Source: Chaenocephalus aceratus
Taxonomy: Eukaryota > Chordata > Actinopteri > Perciformes > Channichthyidae
Direction of reading: 5' to 3'
NCBI GenBank assembly: GCA_023974075.1
Contig: CM043788.1
Coordinates: 14,542,928-14,606,927 of the forward strand
Length of the DNA: 64,000 nucleotides
Made by a program: the position numbers and the translations under genes. The notes beneath the pieces are model-generated. The model had not been told where the DNA came from, did no database searches, and saw only the letters and a program-made list of their open reading frames with translations. Below are positions 24,164 through 34,572 of this stretch, piece after piece; within the stretch, counting starts at the first letter, position 1, and each line of letters starts with the position of its first letter.

Positions 24164-24800
24164 CTAATATATATATATATATATATTAATTAATTTGATA
24201 TAAAACAATATATTTTTGAGTGGGCTGTATCTGTCGAAAACTGCTAGCTACTGTCTGCTGTATGCACCTCCCTTACGAATGAACTATATTACTATAGTAT
24301 ACTATAAGAGTTGTATAGTGTCCTATAGTAAGTTTGTAGTGTTCTGTAGTATTTTTCACCAGCTATTGTATTACTATAGTTTTTTCTGTAGTGCCATTTT
24401 ATTAGCTATAGTAGCCCTATAATATTTCAATAGTAATACTCTGTATCTAGATTTTTGTAGTATTCCTATATTATTTTAAATAGTATAACTATAGTATAAT
24501 ATATAGTGTTTCTGTAGTTGTTTTTTAAACACACTATAGAACACTCCTAATAGTATGATATTGTCATAGTGAATGCATATTATTACTATAGTGTTTGTAA
24601 AAGTATTACTATAGTCTTTTTGTTGGTGTTTCCGTATTAAGACTATATTATTTTAAATAGTACTACTAAAGTATAATATATAGTAATAGTATGATATTGT
24701 CATAATGAATGCATTTTATTACTATAGTGTTTGTAAAAGTATTGCACTCCTAGATTTAATGTCATTTTTTTATATCAAATGAATTGAGATATATATATAT
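24164..24800. repeat. AT-rich loop of ACTATAGT-type repeats
   Basis: The loop between the inner arms of element A is bounded by AT dinucleotide runs (about 24167-24186 and 24790-24802). It is filled with variants of TACTATAGTA and TATAGTGT. The repeated self-complementary octamer makes this stretch highly foldable. No coding capacity. Confidence 0.7.
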
Positions 24801-25012
24801 ATTAGCTGTACACTTTACGAATATAATAGTTTTTTATGGACAACTTTACCATTCAATCTCGTCCAACTGATCTTGCAGCTGTCACTCCTCGGCTCTTGGT
24901 AGTTCAGGCATTTATCAAACCTGGCAACTCCGGGGTTCCTGGCAGCTGTCAATCAAAGTCCAGTGGCTCCGCCCCAAAGTGTCAGAAACTTTTCACGCGC
25001 GTGTAGACAGAC

Positions 25013-26156
25013 AGCCACTTTGCCACTGTGGCTTTGCCACAATGCTGAAGGCTCTGGGTGTTGAGGGACTGTCATGGTTGACACGTCTCATCAACGTTGC
25101 GTGGAAGTCGGAAACAGTACCGAAGGAGTGGCAGACCGGGGTGGTGGTTCCCCTTTTTAAAAAGGGGGATCAGAGGGTGTGTGCCAATTACAGAGGCATC
25201 ACACTACTCAGCCTCCCCGGGAAAGTTTACTCTAAGGTACTCGAAAGGAGGGTCAGGCCGATTGTCGAACCTCAGATTGAGGAGGAACAATGCGGATTCC
25301 GTCCTGGTCGTGGAACGACGGATCAGCTTTTTACTCTCGCAAGGATTCTGGAGGGGGCCTGGGAGTACGCTTATCCGGTCTACATGTGTTTTTTGTAGAC
25401 TTGGAGAATGCGTATGACCGAGTTCCCAGGGAGTTACTGTGGGAGGTGCTGCGGGAGTATGGGGTGAGGGGGTCGCAGGAAACCGATGGACTGTCCACTC
25501 CAAGTAGGGAATGAGTCCTTACCCCAAGTGAAGGAGTTCAAGTATCTCGGGGTCTTGTTCTCGAGTGAGGGAACAATGGAGCGTGAGATGGGCCGGAGAA
25601 TCGGAGCAGCGGGAGCGGTACTGCAGTCGCTTTACCGCACCGTTGTGACGAAAAGGGAGCTGAGCCAGAAGGCAAAGCTCTCTGTCAACCGGGCCATTTT
25701 CGTTCCTACCCCCACCTATGGTCATGAAGGATGGGTCATGACCGAAAGAACGAGATCGCGGATACAAGCGGCCGAGATGGGTTTTCTCCGCAGGCTGGTG
25801 TCTCCCTTAGGGATAAGGTGAGATGTTCGGTCATCAGGGAGGGACTCGGAGTTGAACCGCTCCTCCTTCGCGTCGAAAGGAGCCAGTTGAGGTCGTTCGG
25901 GCACCTAGTTAGGATGCCACCTGGGCGCCTCCCTAGGGAGGTGTTCCAGGCACGTCCAGCTGGGAAGAGACCAAGGGGTAGACCTAGGACCAGGTGGAGG
26001 GATTATATCTCTTCGCTGGCCTGGGAGCGCCTTGGGATCCCCCAGTCAGAGCTGGTTGATGTCACCAGGGAAAAGAAAGTTTGGGGCTCTCTGCTGGAAC
26101 TGCTACCCCCGCGACCCGACCACGGATAAGCGGGAGAAGATGGATGGATGGATGGC
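25013..26156 (+). pseudogene. Non-LTR retrotransposon copy, 5' truncated and internally deleted
   Basis: Flanked by a 10 bp duplication GTAGACAGAC (25003-25012 and 26157-26166), cutting the right arm of element A. The frame begins within the reverse transcriptase: VPKEWQTGVVVPLFKKG, NYRGITLLSLPGKVYSKVL, QCGFRPGRGTTDQ and then DLENAYDRVPR in a shifted frame. After VLREYGVRG the text jumps to the post-RT region (EFKYLGVLFSSEG, SLYRTVV, GHEGWVMTERTRSRIQAAEM) and ends GRPRTRWRDYISSLAWERLG with LLPPRPD. The palm segment with the catalytic Asp pair is missing, and there are at least two frame changes, so it is dead. The 3' tail is (GATG)n. I place it in the CR1/L2/Rex-like group of fish LINEs, with the family uncertain. 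Confidence 0.85.
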
Positions 26157-27080
26157 GTAGACAGACTCCGCGAGCGAGTGAGGCTGACACTCCCGCGGGG
26201 GTTTAATCTGCGCGCGGGGGTCATTTTATGCGCGTGTAAAAGCACATTTTCCGCTCGTGAGTAGCTTGTTTTACGTGCTAGAATATTGACCCAAATCTGA
26301 CTCCATACTAATGCCCTCGATTGGTCTGTCTCTGTGTGTCATTCAAGCTCGGGAGGGTGTGTGTGTATGTGTGGCGCGAGCGAGAGAGAGAAAGCGCGTG
26401 CACCGGTTACGTGTAGGCTATTGTTGTTGTTAGCATCTGGTGCTAGCTAGCTGCGCTAACGGATATAAGGAGCTGTTTCAACAACAAGGTGGAGGAGAGT
26501 CCTCTCCTGTCAGACTGATAACTACAGCTCAGGTGAGGTAAAGGACTCTGCTGAGTGTTTAGATAGTTAACTTATGGCGCGTTTCCACTGCAGCGGGTAG
26601 CTCGCTTTAAGCGTGCCGAGCCGTGCGGGGCCCGTTTTTGGTTGCGTTTCCACTTGGCCTAGTTTTGGCCCGGGGCTAAATGGCGCGTTACGGGACGCTG
26701 TAATAAGTAAAGCGAACACACCCGCAAGGACACCTGGCCTCCTATTGGTTGAGGGATTTTGACAGGATTGTTGCACAAAAGTTTCGAGCACGCACAGAAT
26801 AAATCTGAGAGCAGAACAAATCTGTAAAAAGCAATATATCTGAGTGCAAGCGTACAGTTTGAGCAGAAGCAGAGCAAATCTAAGTGCAAGCAGGTACTAT
26901 TTGAGTGCGAGGACAGGGTTTGAGGGAAATAAATCAATAACGTATGCTCTGAAATTTAAATACCACGCTCTTGAATAAAGATAGGGAATAACCCCCATAT
27001 AGTCCCGGCTCATTTTAATGCTGCGCTTCCATTACAGTTTAGGAGCTGGGGCAGTTACTATAGTAACGCAGTGTAGGCGG

Positions 27081-27251
27081 TGTAATGTTGTTACATACTA
27101 TTTGGTCCGGAGTTGTGGATACCCGGAATGTTATATGCGGGACACGGGTTTAGGTAGTACAGAGCGGGAATATAGCACAGTTAACGATACTCGCTGTCTC
27201 ATGAGTTGTCTATAACAAAGCAAGATACACATACCAAATGACAACACTACA
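27081..27251 (+). repeat. 5' LTR of R1
   Basis: 171 bp, TG...CA ends, identical to 32735-32905 except TATAGC versus TAAAGC near position 102. At 27252 the text ACTGGCGACGAGG follows; this is the expected primer-binding position, but I could not match it to a tRNA. Confidence 0.93.
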
Positions 27252-27392
27252 ACTGGCGACGAGGATACCGCAACACATCGCAGAATGAGGGAAGAGAAAT
27301 AAAACATCCACAATTCTGGATAAGCGGTAAGCGAACTACGTTGGCTAACACATAAGGCTAACAAGCTAGCCAAGCCATCCACGGGACGCACC

Positions 27393-28238
27393 ATGGCCAA
27401 TCTCCCACATTTCCCGCAGTTTGATGTGCACACTGAACCCAGCTCTGTAGGCTCGAGGTGGAAAAGGTGGATTAAACGATTCACCAACTTCCTAGTGGCA
27501 TTAGACATAAAGGAGGATACACAAAAACGTGCGCTATTGCTGCACTATGCTGGATCAGACGTGTATGACATATTTGACACGCTGCCAGGAACGGGAGACG
27601 CTGATGATTACGATACGGCCATAGCGAGCCTGCAAACCTATTTCTGCCCCAAAGTAAATCCTGAATATGAGATCTATATGTTCAGACAAGCCAGGCAAAA
27701 TGACAGTGAGACATTGGATGCTTTCCACACGCGACTGAGACAGTTGGCATCAACATGTGACTTTACCGACGCTGATAAGGAAATCAAGTCACAGATTATT
27801 CTAAACTGCAGTTCCGCACGCCTCCGCAGGGCGGCGCTAAAGGACAGCGACATGACACTTCAAAAACTACTGGATGCAGGCAGAGCTCAAGAACTGTCAG
27901 ACAAACAAGCTGCAGGTATGGAGACAGGAAGATCACAAAAAGAATTCCCAGTGCATGCTGTACAAAAGAAAAGCTTCCAAAGTCATAAACAATTCAATAA
28001 ATATAATAATGTGAAGCATGAATACAAAACCTGCAACAACTGTGGTGGACATTTTCCTCATGAGGGAGGACAAGCAAACTGCCCAGCAAAGGGGAAAGAT
28101 TGTAAAGCATGTGGAAAATTAAATCATTTCCAAAGATGCTGCAGATCACAAAACAAAGATTATACCCCTAAAGCTGCAGAAAAAACAACAACATTACCGA
28201 CCAAAATACAAAGTGCATCAAGTGCAGAAACAAACTGA
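27393..28238 (+). CDS. R1 gag-like protein (281 aa)
   Basis: An intact frame starting 142 bp after the 5' LTR. The N-terminal two thirds resemble retrotransposon capsid (RWIKRFTNFLVAL, ALLLHYAGSDVYDIF, DAFHTRLRQLA). Near residues 211-248 are two Cys/His clusters: an unusual CNNCGGHFPH...C and a more regular CKACGKLNHFQRCC (CX2CX4HX3-4C). This is the structural protein of a retrotransposon particle. Its end overlaps the next frame by 26 nt, with pol in the +1 frame relative to gag. Confidence 0.85.
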   Translation: MANLPHFPQFDVHTEPSSVGSRWKRWIKRFTNFLVALDIKEDTQKRALLLHYAGSDVYDIFDTLPGTGDADDYDTAIASLQTYFCPKVNPEYEIYMFRQARQNDSETLDAFHTRLRQLASTCDFTDADKEIKSQIILNCSSARLRRAALKDSDMTLQKLLDAGRAQELSDKQAAGMETGRSQKEFPVHAVQKKSFQSHKQFNKYNNVKHEYKTCNNCGGHFPHEGGQANCPAKGKDCKACGKLNHFQRCCRSQNKDYTPKAAEKTTTLPTKIQSASSAETN

Positions 28239-29646
28239 GCAAAAGACACAGAGACCAGACACTCCAGACAGCTCAGCAGAAGATGACTATGTGTATGTTG
28301 TATGCACACTGCAAGACAAAGCAGGACACAAACGTACACAAATAAAAATTGTGGACACAGTAATACATGTTATTGTTGACTCTGGTGCGACAGTGAACAT
28401 ATTAGATGATGTTTCCTATGAAGAGCTAAAAGCCAGTTGTGAACTGCAACCATCTGCTGCCAAGATCTATCCTTATGGCTCATCCACTGCTCTTCCTTTG
28501 AGAGGAAAATGTAAAGCTGCAGTCCATTCAACTACTTCCACAGTAAATGCAGTTACATTCTATGTGATACAGGGTGACCATGGCTCACTGCTGAGTCGAA
28601 AGACAGCAACAGAACTAGGACTTCTGAAAGTTGTAAACTCTATGTCCACAGAAATGCCTATTTCATCCCCAAACCAGCTCCTCCATGAGTACCAAGACAT
28701 CTTTCAAGGCATAGGAAAACTCAAAGATTTTCAAGTGAAGCTACACATTGATGAGTCAGTGCAACCTGTGACACAGCCACACAGGAGGATTCCTTTCCAC
28801 ATGAGAAAAAGAGTGGAATCAGAATTAAACCAGCTACAGGAAAAAGGAGTCATCGAGAGAATCAGCGGCCCAACGCCATGGGTGTCTCCGATAGTTGCTA
28901 CACCAAAACCAAAGAACCCTGACAAAGTTCGCATCTGTGTGGATATGTGCCTGCCGAACACAGCAATACAGCGAGAGCGCCACATCACACCAACTGTAGA
29001 TGACCTCATCCACGACCTGAATGGAGCTGTAGTATTCTCCAAGCTGGATCTGAATGCTGGATACCATCAACTTGAGCTACATCCAGATTCAAGGTATATC
29101 ACCACCTTCACTACACACACTGGCCTCTGGAGGTACACCAGACTGAACTCTGGCATTAACTCTGCTGCTGAAGTGTTCCAAAATGTCATTCAAGGAGTGC
29201 TACATGGTATCCCCAACGTCAGGAACATGAGTGATGACATCATTGTGTATGGGAAAACACAAGAAGAGCACAACAATAGCCTCAAAGCTGTTTTTCAGAG
29301 ACTGAGGGAGAAAAATATCACACTCAATGCTGATAAATGTGAATACAGTAAACCAGAGCTTGAGTTCTTTGGCTATATTTTTTCTGAAAAAGGCATATCG
29401 GCAGATCCTAAAAAGATCACTGCCATCAAGAACCTTCCTCCACCCCAAAACGCATCAGAGGTTCGCAGTCTGCTCGGGATGATAACATACTGCTCACGTT
29501 TCATTCATGACTATGCCACGATCTCTGAACCTTTACGTCAACTAACAAAAAAAGACACTACTTGGTCATGGGGACCACAACAACAGTCGGCAATGGAGAG
29601 GGCTAAAATCAGAGCTGATGGAAAACACTACAATGGCTTACTTTGA
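28213..29646 (+). pseudogene. R1 pol: protease and reverse transcriptase (frame broken before RNase H)
   Basis: Overlaps the end of gag. An aspartic protease core (VDSGATVNIL) lies near 28372-28401. The reverse transcriptase follows from about 28780, with RIPFHMRKRVESEL, WVSPIVATPKP, FSKLDLNAGYHQ, and the catalytic box in the form MSDDII near 29227. In the usual order the frame then reaches LGMITYCSRFI and EPLRQLT before being lost near 29600-29620, where the coding continues in another frame. Enzyme activity would need both parts joined, so this copy is likely inactive. Confidence 0.85.
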
Positions 29647-30277
29647 CCCAAGGAAGAAATCCAAACTACTGGTTGATGCCAGCCCTGTTGGTCTAGGTGC
29701 CATACTCAGCCAGCACAGCCCTGACAAAGAGGGTAATGACCACATTGTTGCATATGCCAGCCGAGCACTCACACCAGTGGAACAGCGCTATTCTCAAACA
29801 GAGAGAGAAGCTCTGGCAATCCTCTGGGCATGTGAACACTTCCACCTATATCTCTATGGGTCACACTTCACTGTTATCACAGATCACAAACCGCTTGAAC
29901 TGATCTTCAACAACCCAAAAGCCACACCCCCAGCTCGGTTAGAACGCTGGCGTCTAAGACTACAACCATACAGCTACATTATCAAGTACAAAGCTGGAAA
30001 AGATAACCCTGCCGATTACATGTCCAGACATCCTATTGAGGGAAACATACCAAGCAGATCGTCTCGCATGGCTGAGGAATATGTCAACTTTGTCATTGAC
30101 AATGCTGTTCCAAAGGCAATGACACTTGCAGAAGTTCAAACAGAAACAAAGAATGATCCTACATTATGTAAAGTGATGCATTTTTTGAGTGCAGGACACT
30201 GGAGACATGCACCACAGGACTCAGACTACACTGATTATCCAATGCTGAAAGCACTCTACCGCCTACGAACGAACTGA
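29618..30277 (+). pseudogene. R1 pol: RNase H and start of integrase region
   Basis: Same polyprotein after a frame change. RNase H catalytic blocks are visible: LLVDASPVGLGAIL, TEREALAILWACEHF and ITDHKPLELIF, then KYKAGKDNPADYMSRHP, the usual end of the domain. The frame stops at 30277, before the integrase zinc-binding region. Confidence 0.85.
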
Positions 30278-31124
30278 CAGTCAACGCTGGAGAGAATGTC
30301 ATTCTCAGAGGAACACGACTTGTGCTACCTACCTCTCTCCAACGTAAGGCATAAGCCTAGCCCATGACGGTCATCTTGGCATTGTTAAGACCCAAACAAC
30401 TGGTAAGGGAAAAGGTATGGTTTCCAGGCATAGATGAAATGGTGGAAAAGATGATAAAAACACTGCATACCATGTCAAGCAGCAACCTCCCAGAATCAAA
30501 TGGAAACCACTTAATATGTCTGAACTTCCCAAAGGTCCATGGCAAAATGTTTCTATTGACTTTACAGGACCTTTCCCATCAGGTGATTACCTGCTTGTGG
30601 TTATTGATGAGTATTCCAGGTTCCCGAAGTTGAGATACTAAAGTCCCAGCAGCCACTACAGTGATTCCCAACTGGACAGAATCTTCTCATCCTATGGTAT
30701 TCCACATGTGGTGAAAACAGATAATGGACCTCCATTCAATGGACAGCCGTTCAAAGATTTCAGCCACTATCTCGGATTCAAACACAGAAAATAACACCGT
30801 ATTGGCCGAGAGCTAATGCAGAAGCTGAACGCTTCATGAAAACATTGAAGAAAACAATAACAGCCACACACACTGAAGGAAAACCATGGAAACAGAACCT
30901 CTACAGTTTTCTTAGAAATTACCGTGCATCCCCCACGGTACTACACAGCTGACTCCAGCCGAGTTAATGTTTGGGAGAAAACTCAACACCACTCTCCCCG
31001 CTCTTCATGTGACTCAACATCACACACCTGACACCAAACTCCAAGATATTGATCAGCGTGCCAAGCAGCGCATGAAAGAGCATGCCGACCACAAAAACAG
31101 AGCTCGACCTTCTATCCTCAAACC
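30278..31124 (+). pseudogene. R1 integrase remnants
   Basis: Pieces in different frames: VREKVWFPGIDEMVEKMI near 30390-30450, TDNGPPFNGQPFKDF near 30717-30760 (around the second catalytic Asp), and LMFGRKLNTTLPAL near 30964. Frame changes and stops lie between them, so no integrase can be made. Confidence 0.8.
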
Positions 31125-32168
31125 GGGGGGGTATACTGCGAAGCAGGATTTTCGCTTAGCCGGCTAAATTCAGGGAAAACTCCGGCTTTCCGGTCATCCG
31201 AAGCTGGTTCTCTTTTTAGCAGGCTAGATCTCCATGGTAATATATGCTAAGCAGCTAACCTGGTCGGGACCAGGTTAGGTTGCAGGCTAAGAGCTCAACT
31301 CAGTGAAAGCACCGCCTGCTGACCAATCAGAGCTCAGTGTGCGGAGTTTAAAGCGATCAAGTCATATTACAGGAGAAAGGAAATACAGAAAAGCTGCCGT
31401 CGCAGGAAAGACGGCCGGCAAAAATCACCGACTGTGTGAACGTGAACATTAATAGAATATCACCTCCCATCTTCAGAGCAATCTGACTATTATAACATTA
31501 GCGTTAAGAAAGCTTACTTAAATATCGGCCACAACATAAGTAACCGGATCAGAGTACATTAAGTACAGTCAGCGGCATATCACTTCATAATGTATCATAA
31601 TATATCTCCTTATCTGAGTCAGCTGAGCCGTATCTGGCCGTGCAACACTCACAGTGTCACATACTGTATGCAGAAGTATTATTTTAAGCAACACATTAAG
31701 TTGACGAAACACTCGAGACAAATGTAATTGAAGTCAGATCGTGTTTTAGACGGGGCAGTGATATCATAAACCTGTTAATGTACGCATTCAAACACTTTTT
31801 CTTTTGCCAGCTGTATTCACCTTGCAGGTGCAGCTCTGTGGCTTTTCCTGGATAAAGTGTTTAAATCATGGATGTTTAAAGTTTAACTTCTTCATTTTTG
31901 ACTAGTATTAAAGTTCACGTTTCTTTCAGGAAGTATGACGCTGCGCTGTCAGTACGCTTCTCCATGTTTGTGATTGGTCAAATGCTCCAAATACCACCCC
32001 TTTCATGTGAACGCGCACCTAACTAGATAGGAAACGGCTGGCTTGAGCGATCCACTTGATAACCAGCGTCGTAGTACAGTTTAGCGAGAGCGCGTATGTT
32101 TTGGATTAGGCCAACCGGCTAACTCAAACATATCCAGGTTAGGTTGAACCAGGTTCGTAGTATAGGCC
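31125..32168. mobile_element. Inverted-repeat element inside R1 pol
   Basis: Ends GGGGGGGTATACTGCGAAGC and (reverse) GGGGCCTATACTACGAACC enclose about 1.04 kb with no coding capacity. The surrounding R1 reading runs LKPG before it and resumes as a related frame after it, showing insertion into pol. The duplication is short and cannot be fixed (CC at most). This type of terminus is common on small non-autonomous fish transposons. Confidence 0.7.
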
Positions 32169-32180
32169 CCAGGTGACATT

Positions 32181-32525
32181 GTGCTATGCCGTCAGAATAT
32201 CAAAGGCAAGCTCATGACTCCTTATGGAAGCAAACCTTACACCATCGTGAAGATCAGAGGATCAATGGTGACAGCATCTCGCCCAGGACATGAGATAACA
32301 CGAAACTCCTCACACTTCAAACTGCTCCCACCTTCAGTTCCTATTGGATCTGACTCAGGAATGACTGACGAAGAGGATGATCTGGATCTACAACTTCCTG
32401 ATCCACCAGATGAGGAAACTCATCAGCTCCAAAACGAGAATATCAACCCCGAAGGTCCTGTTCCAACCAGATATGCAATCAGAACAAACAGGAGACCACC
32501 ACAACGTCTCATTGCTGAAATATGA
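32181..32525 (+). pseudogene. R1 pol C-terminal tail
   Basis: The frame continues the polyprotein after the inserted element: YGSKPYTIVKIRGSMVTA, then HFKLLPP, an acidic stretch and RTNRRPPQRL. This is the usual chromodomain-free C-terminus of gypsy-like integrases. Stop at 32525. Confidence 0.7.
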
Positions 32526-32734
32526 CTTAAAGAAGTCAAGAGACTGCAGATAGTTGAACAATTACAAAAAGGACATTTTGCTAGTGACAAAGAAGACTCA
32601 GTCATTTAAGTTAAAACATTGAGATATTCATTTCTTTATTTTGATTACTAAGAATAAGAGACCTTTCTTACTGCAATTCTTATTTACATTTCGTTAATAT
32701 CAAAAGTCAATGTTCATCTGAAATAAGGGAGGGA

Positions 32735-32905
32735 TGTAATGTTGTTACATACTATTTGGTCCGGAGTTGTGGATACCCGGAATGTTATATGCGGGACACG
32801 GGTTTAGGTAGTACAGAGCGGGAATAAAGCACAGTTAACGATACTCGCTGTCTCATGAGTTGTCTATAACAAAGCAAGATACACATACCAAATGACAACA
32901 CTACA
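32735..32905 (+). repeat. 3' LTR of R1
   Basis: 171 bp copy of the 5' LTR, preceded by the purine-rich tract AAATAAGGGAGGGA (32721-32734), the plus-strand primer site. GGCGG follows. Confidence 0.93.
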
Positions 32906-33008
32906 GGCGGAGCCGTGACGTCATCTTCAATGAGAACCCCAGAAAAACAACACAGCCGTTAGCTCTTAGCACTCAGAGCTCACAGCTCCTCATATCTGTT
33001 CAGAAACT

Positions 33009-34572
33009 TACGGTGGCCTTGAAGTGCAAGACACCACAGCATTTCACAAAACACAACAGCATTTCACAAAACGCCGCAGCATTTCACAAAACGCCACAGC
33101 ATTTCACAAAACGCCACAGCATTTCACAAAACGCCACAGCATTTCACAAAACGCCGCAGCATTTCAGAAAACGCCGCAGCATTTCACAAAACGCCACAGC
33201 ATTTCACAAAACACCGCAGCATTTCAGAAAACACCACAGCATTTCACATTGGACGGAAAGGGTATTCCTTAGGGAGAACACTTCTTGTTTGTGATTGGAC
33301 AGAGCAGCCAGAGAAGCACTGCTGTGATTGGTTGTTTTTGCTGCCAGTCAAGAAATGACGCTTCGTGATTAGCCCAACACATCAGCCGTTAGCTGTTAGC
33401 ACACACTCAGAGCTCACAGCTCCTCATATCTGTTCAGAAACTGGACACAAGTTAAACATGTACAAACCACAGACTGTCTATGTCATGGTCAATACAGTCG
33501 CTGCTTTATTTATGTCTGTATGACGTTGTTGTGAGTGTGGACGGAGCAGCTACAGGTTAGTTTAGCCTGATCGATCCGATTCCGATAGGATTTACATGGA
33601 GATACGGCCCGCCCCCTCTCCAGCGACTTGTTTGAATGACAGGAGTAAACACAGAATTAATGCTTTATTAACTCATGGTTTTTAAGGGGCTTATCTCCAT
33701 GTAAATACTATGGTAGACCACCCAATATTCGCATCGCTCTAATCGCTCGAGTTTCACCGCGGCTGTCAGCTGTGTTTGCTCCTGTCAATGCTGTCATTCA
33801 AACAAGAGGCGCTGGAGAGGGGACGGGGCGTATCTCCATGTAAATCCTACAACAAAATGAACATATTTGACCGTGATTTAATTGTAATACACATTTCAAA
33901 GTGATGCCGAAGTAACTACATACTGATAACAGTTAGTAAAAACCATGAATTAACGCTTTGACAAGTCTGCAGACAAGACGGCAGGCGAAAAGCTTTAAAA
34001 TGCGTGTTTTCTGAATAGGATTCATCAGGCTAAACTAACCTGTAGCTGCTCCGTCCACACTCACAACAACATCATACAGACATAAATAAAGCAGCGACTG
34101 TATTCGCCATGACATAGACAGTCTGTGGTTTGTACATGTTTAACTTTTGTCCAGTTTCTGAACAGATATGAGGAGCTGTGAGATCTGAGTGTGTGCTAAC
34201 GGCTGATGTGTTGGGACCATACGTTGTGGGACCATGGTTGGGACATATTTCGCTGTCGGGTGTTGACCAATCACGAAGCGTCATTTCTTGACTGGCAGCA
34301 AAAACAACCAATCGCAGCAATGCTTCTCTGGCTGGCTCTGTCCAATCACAAACAAGAAGTGTTCTCCCTAAAGGAATACCCTTTCCGTCCAATGTGAAAT
34401 GCTGTGGTGTTTTCTGAAATGCTGCGGCGTTTTCTGAAATGCTGTGGTGTTTTGTGAAATGCTGTGGTGTTTTGTGAAATGCTGTGGTGTTTTGAAATGC
34501 TGTGGCGTTTTGTGAAATGCTGTGGTGTTTTCTGAAATGCTGTGGTGTCTTGCACTTCAGGGCCACCGTAGG
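33009..34572. mobile_element. Element F: inverted repeat with 20 bp minisatellite arms
   Basis: The ends TACGGTGGCCTTGAAGTGC (33009) and the reverse (to 34572) each lead into an array of 20 bp units (CAGCATTTCACAAAACGCCA type). There are about 11 units on the left (33028-33247) and about 8 on the right (34392-34552), in opposite orientation. The inverted arms go on for several hundred more bases (Cys/Ala-poor, non-coding; shared GTGATTGGACAGAGC, ATGACGCTTCGTGATT, ACAGACTGTCTATGTCATG). The centre holds a further inverted pair around TTTACATGGAGATACG. Frames through the arrays give periodic QHFTK peptides that are artefacts. Confidence 0.8.

Larger units (their letters stand above)
23556..26510. 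mobile_element. Inverted-repeat element A containing a LINE
   Basis: The outer ends ACAGGAGAGGACTCTCC (23556) and its reverse (to 26510) face each other. The inner arms 23764-24190 and 24790-26290 are inverted copies over several hundred bases, sharing ATGGAGTCAGATTTGGGTC, GCAGATTAAACCCCCGCG and ACTCCTCGGCTCTTGG-type blocks. The right arm is cut by a LINE at 25013-26156. The GC-rich arm 23860-23970 is full of CGCTCGC. No clear duplication was seen at the outermost ends, so the limits are less sure than the arms. Confidence 0.65.
27081..32905 (+). mobile_element. Ty3/gypsy-like LTR retrotransposon R1
   Basis: The two 171 bp LTRs start TGTAATGTTG and end CACTACA. The element is flanked by the 5 bp duplication GGCGG (27076-27080 and 32906-32910). 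Order inside: gag with zinc knuckles, protease, reverse transcriptase, RNase H, integrase remnants and a C-terminal tail. By eye the LTRs differ at one base, so insertion is recent. The interior is nevertheless broken by a frameshift between RT and RNase H, several disruptions in the integrase region and a 1.04 kb inverted-repeat element at 31125-32168. The RT box SDDII and the zinc-knuckle layout suggest a mag-like lineage; this is inference. Confidence 0.9.

Noticed and set aside
33013..33294. Open frames coding repeated QHFTK/SISQN peptides, and the look of a CRISPR-like array
   Set aside because: The 20 bp units are directly adjacent with no unique spacers, occur in inverted orientation at 34390-34552, and mark a minisatellite in a eukaryotic transposon.
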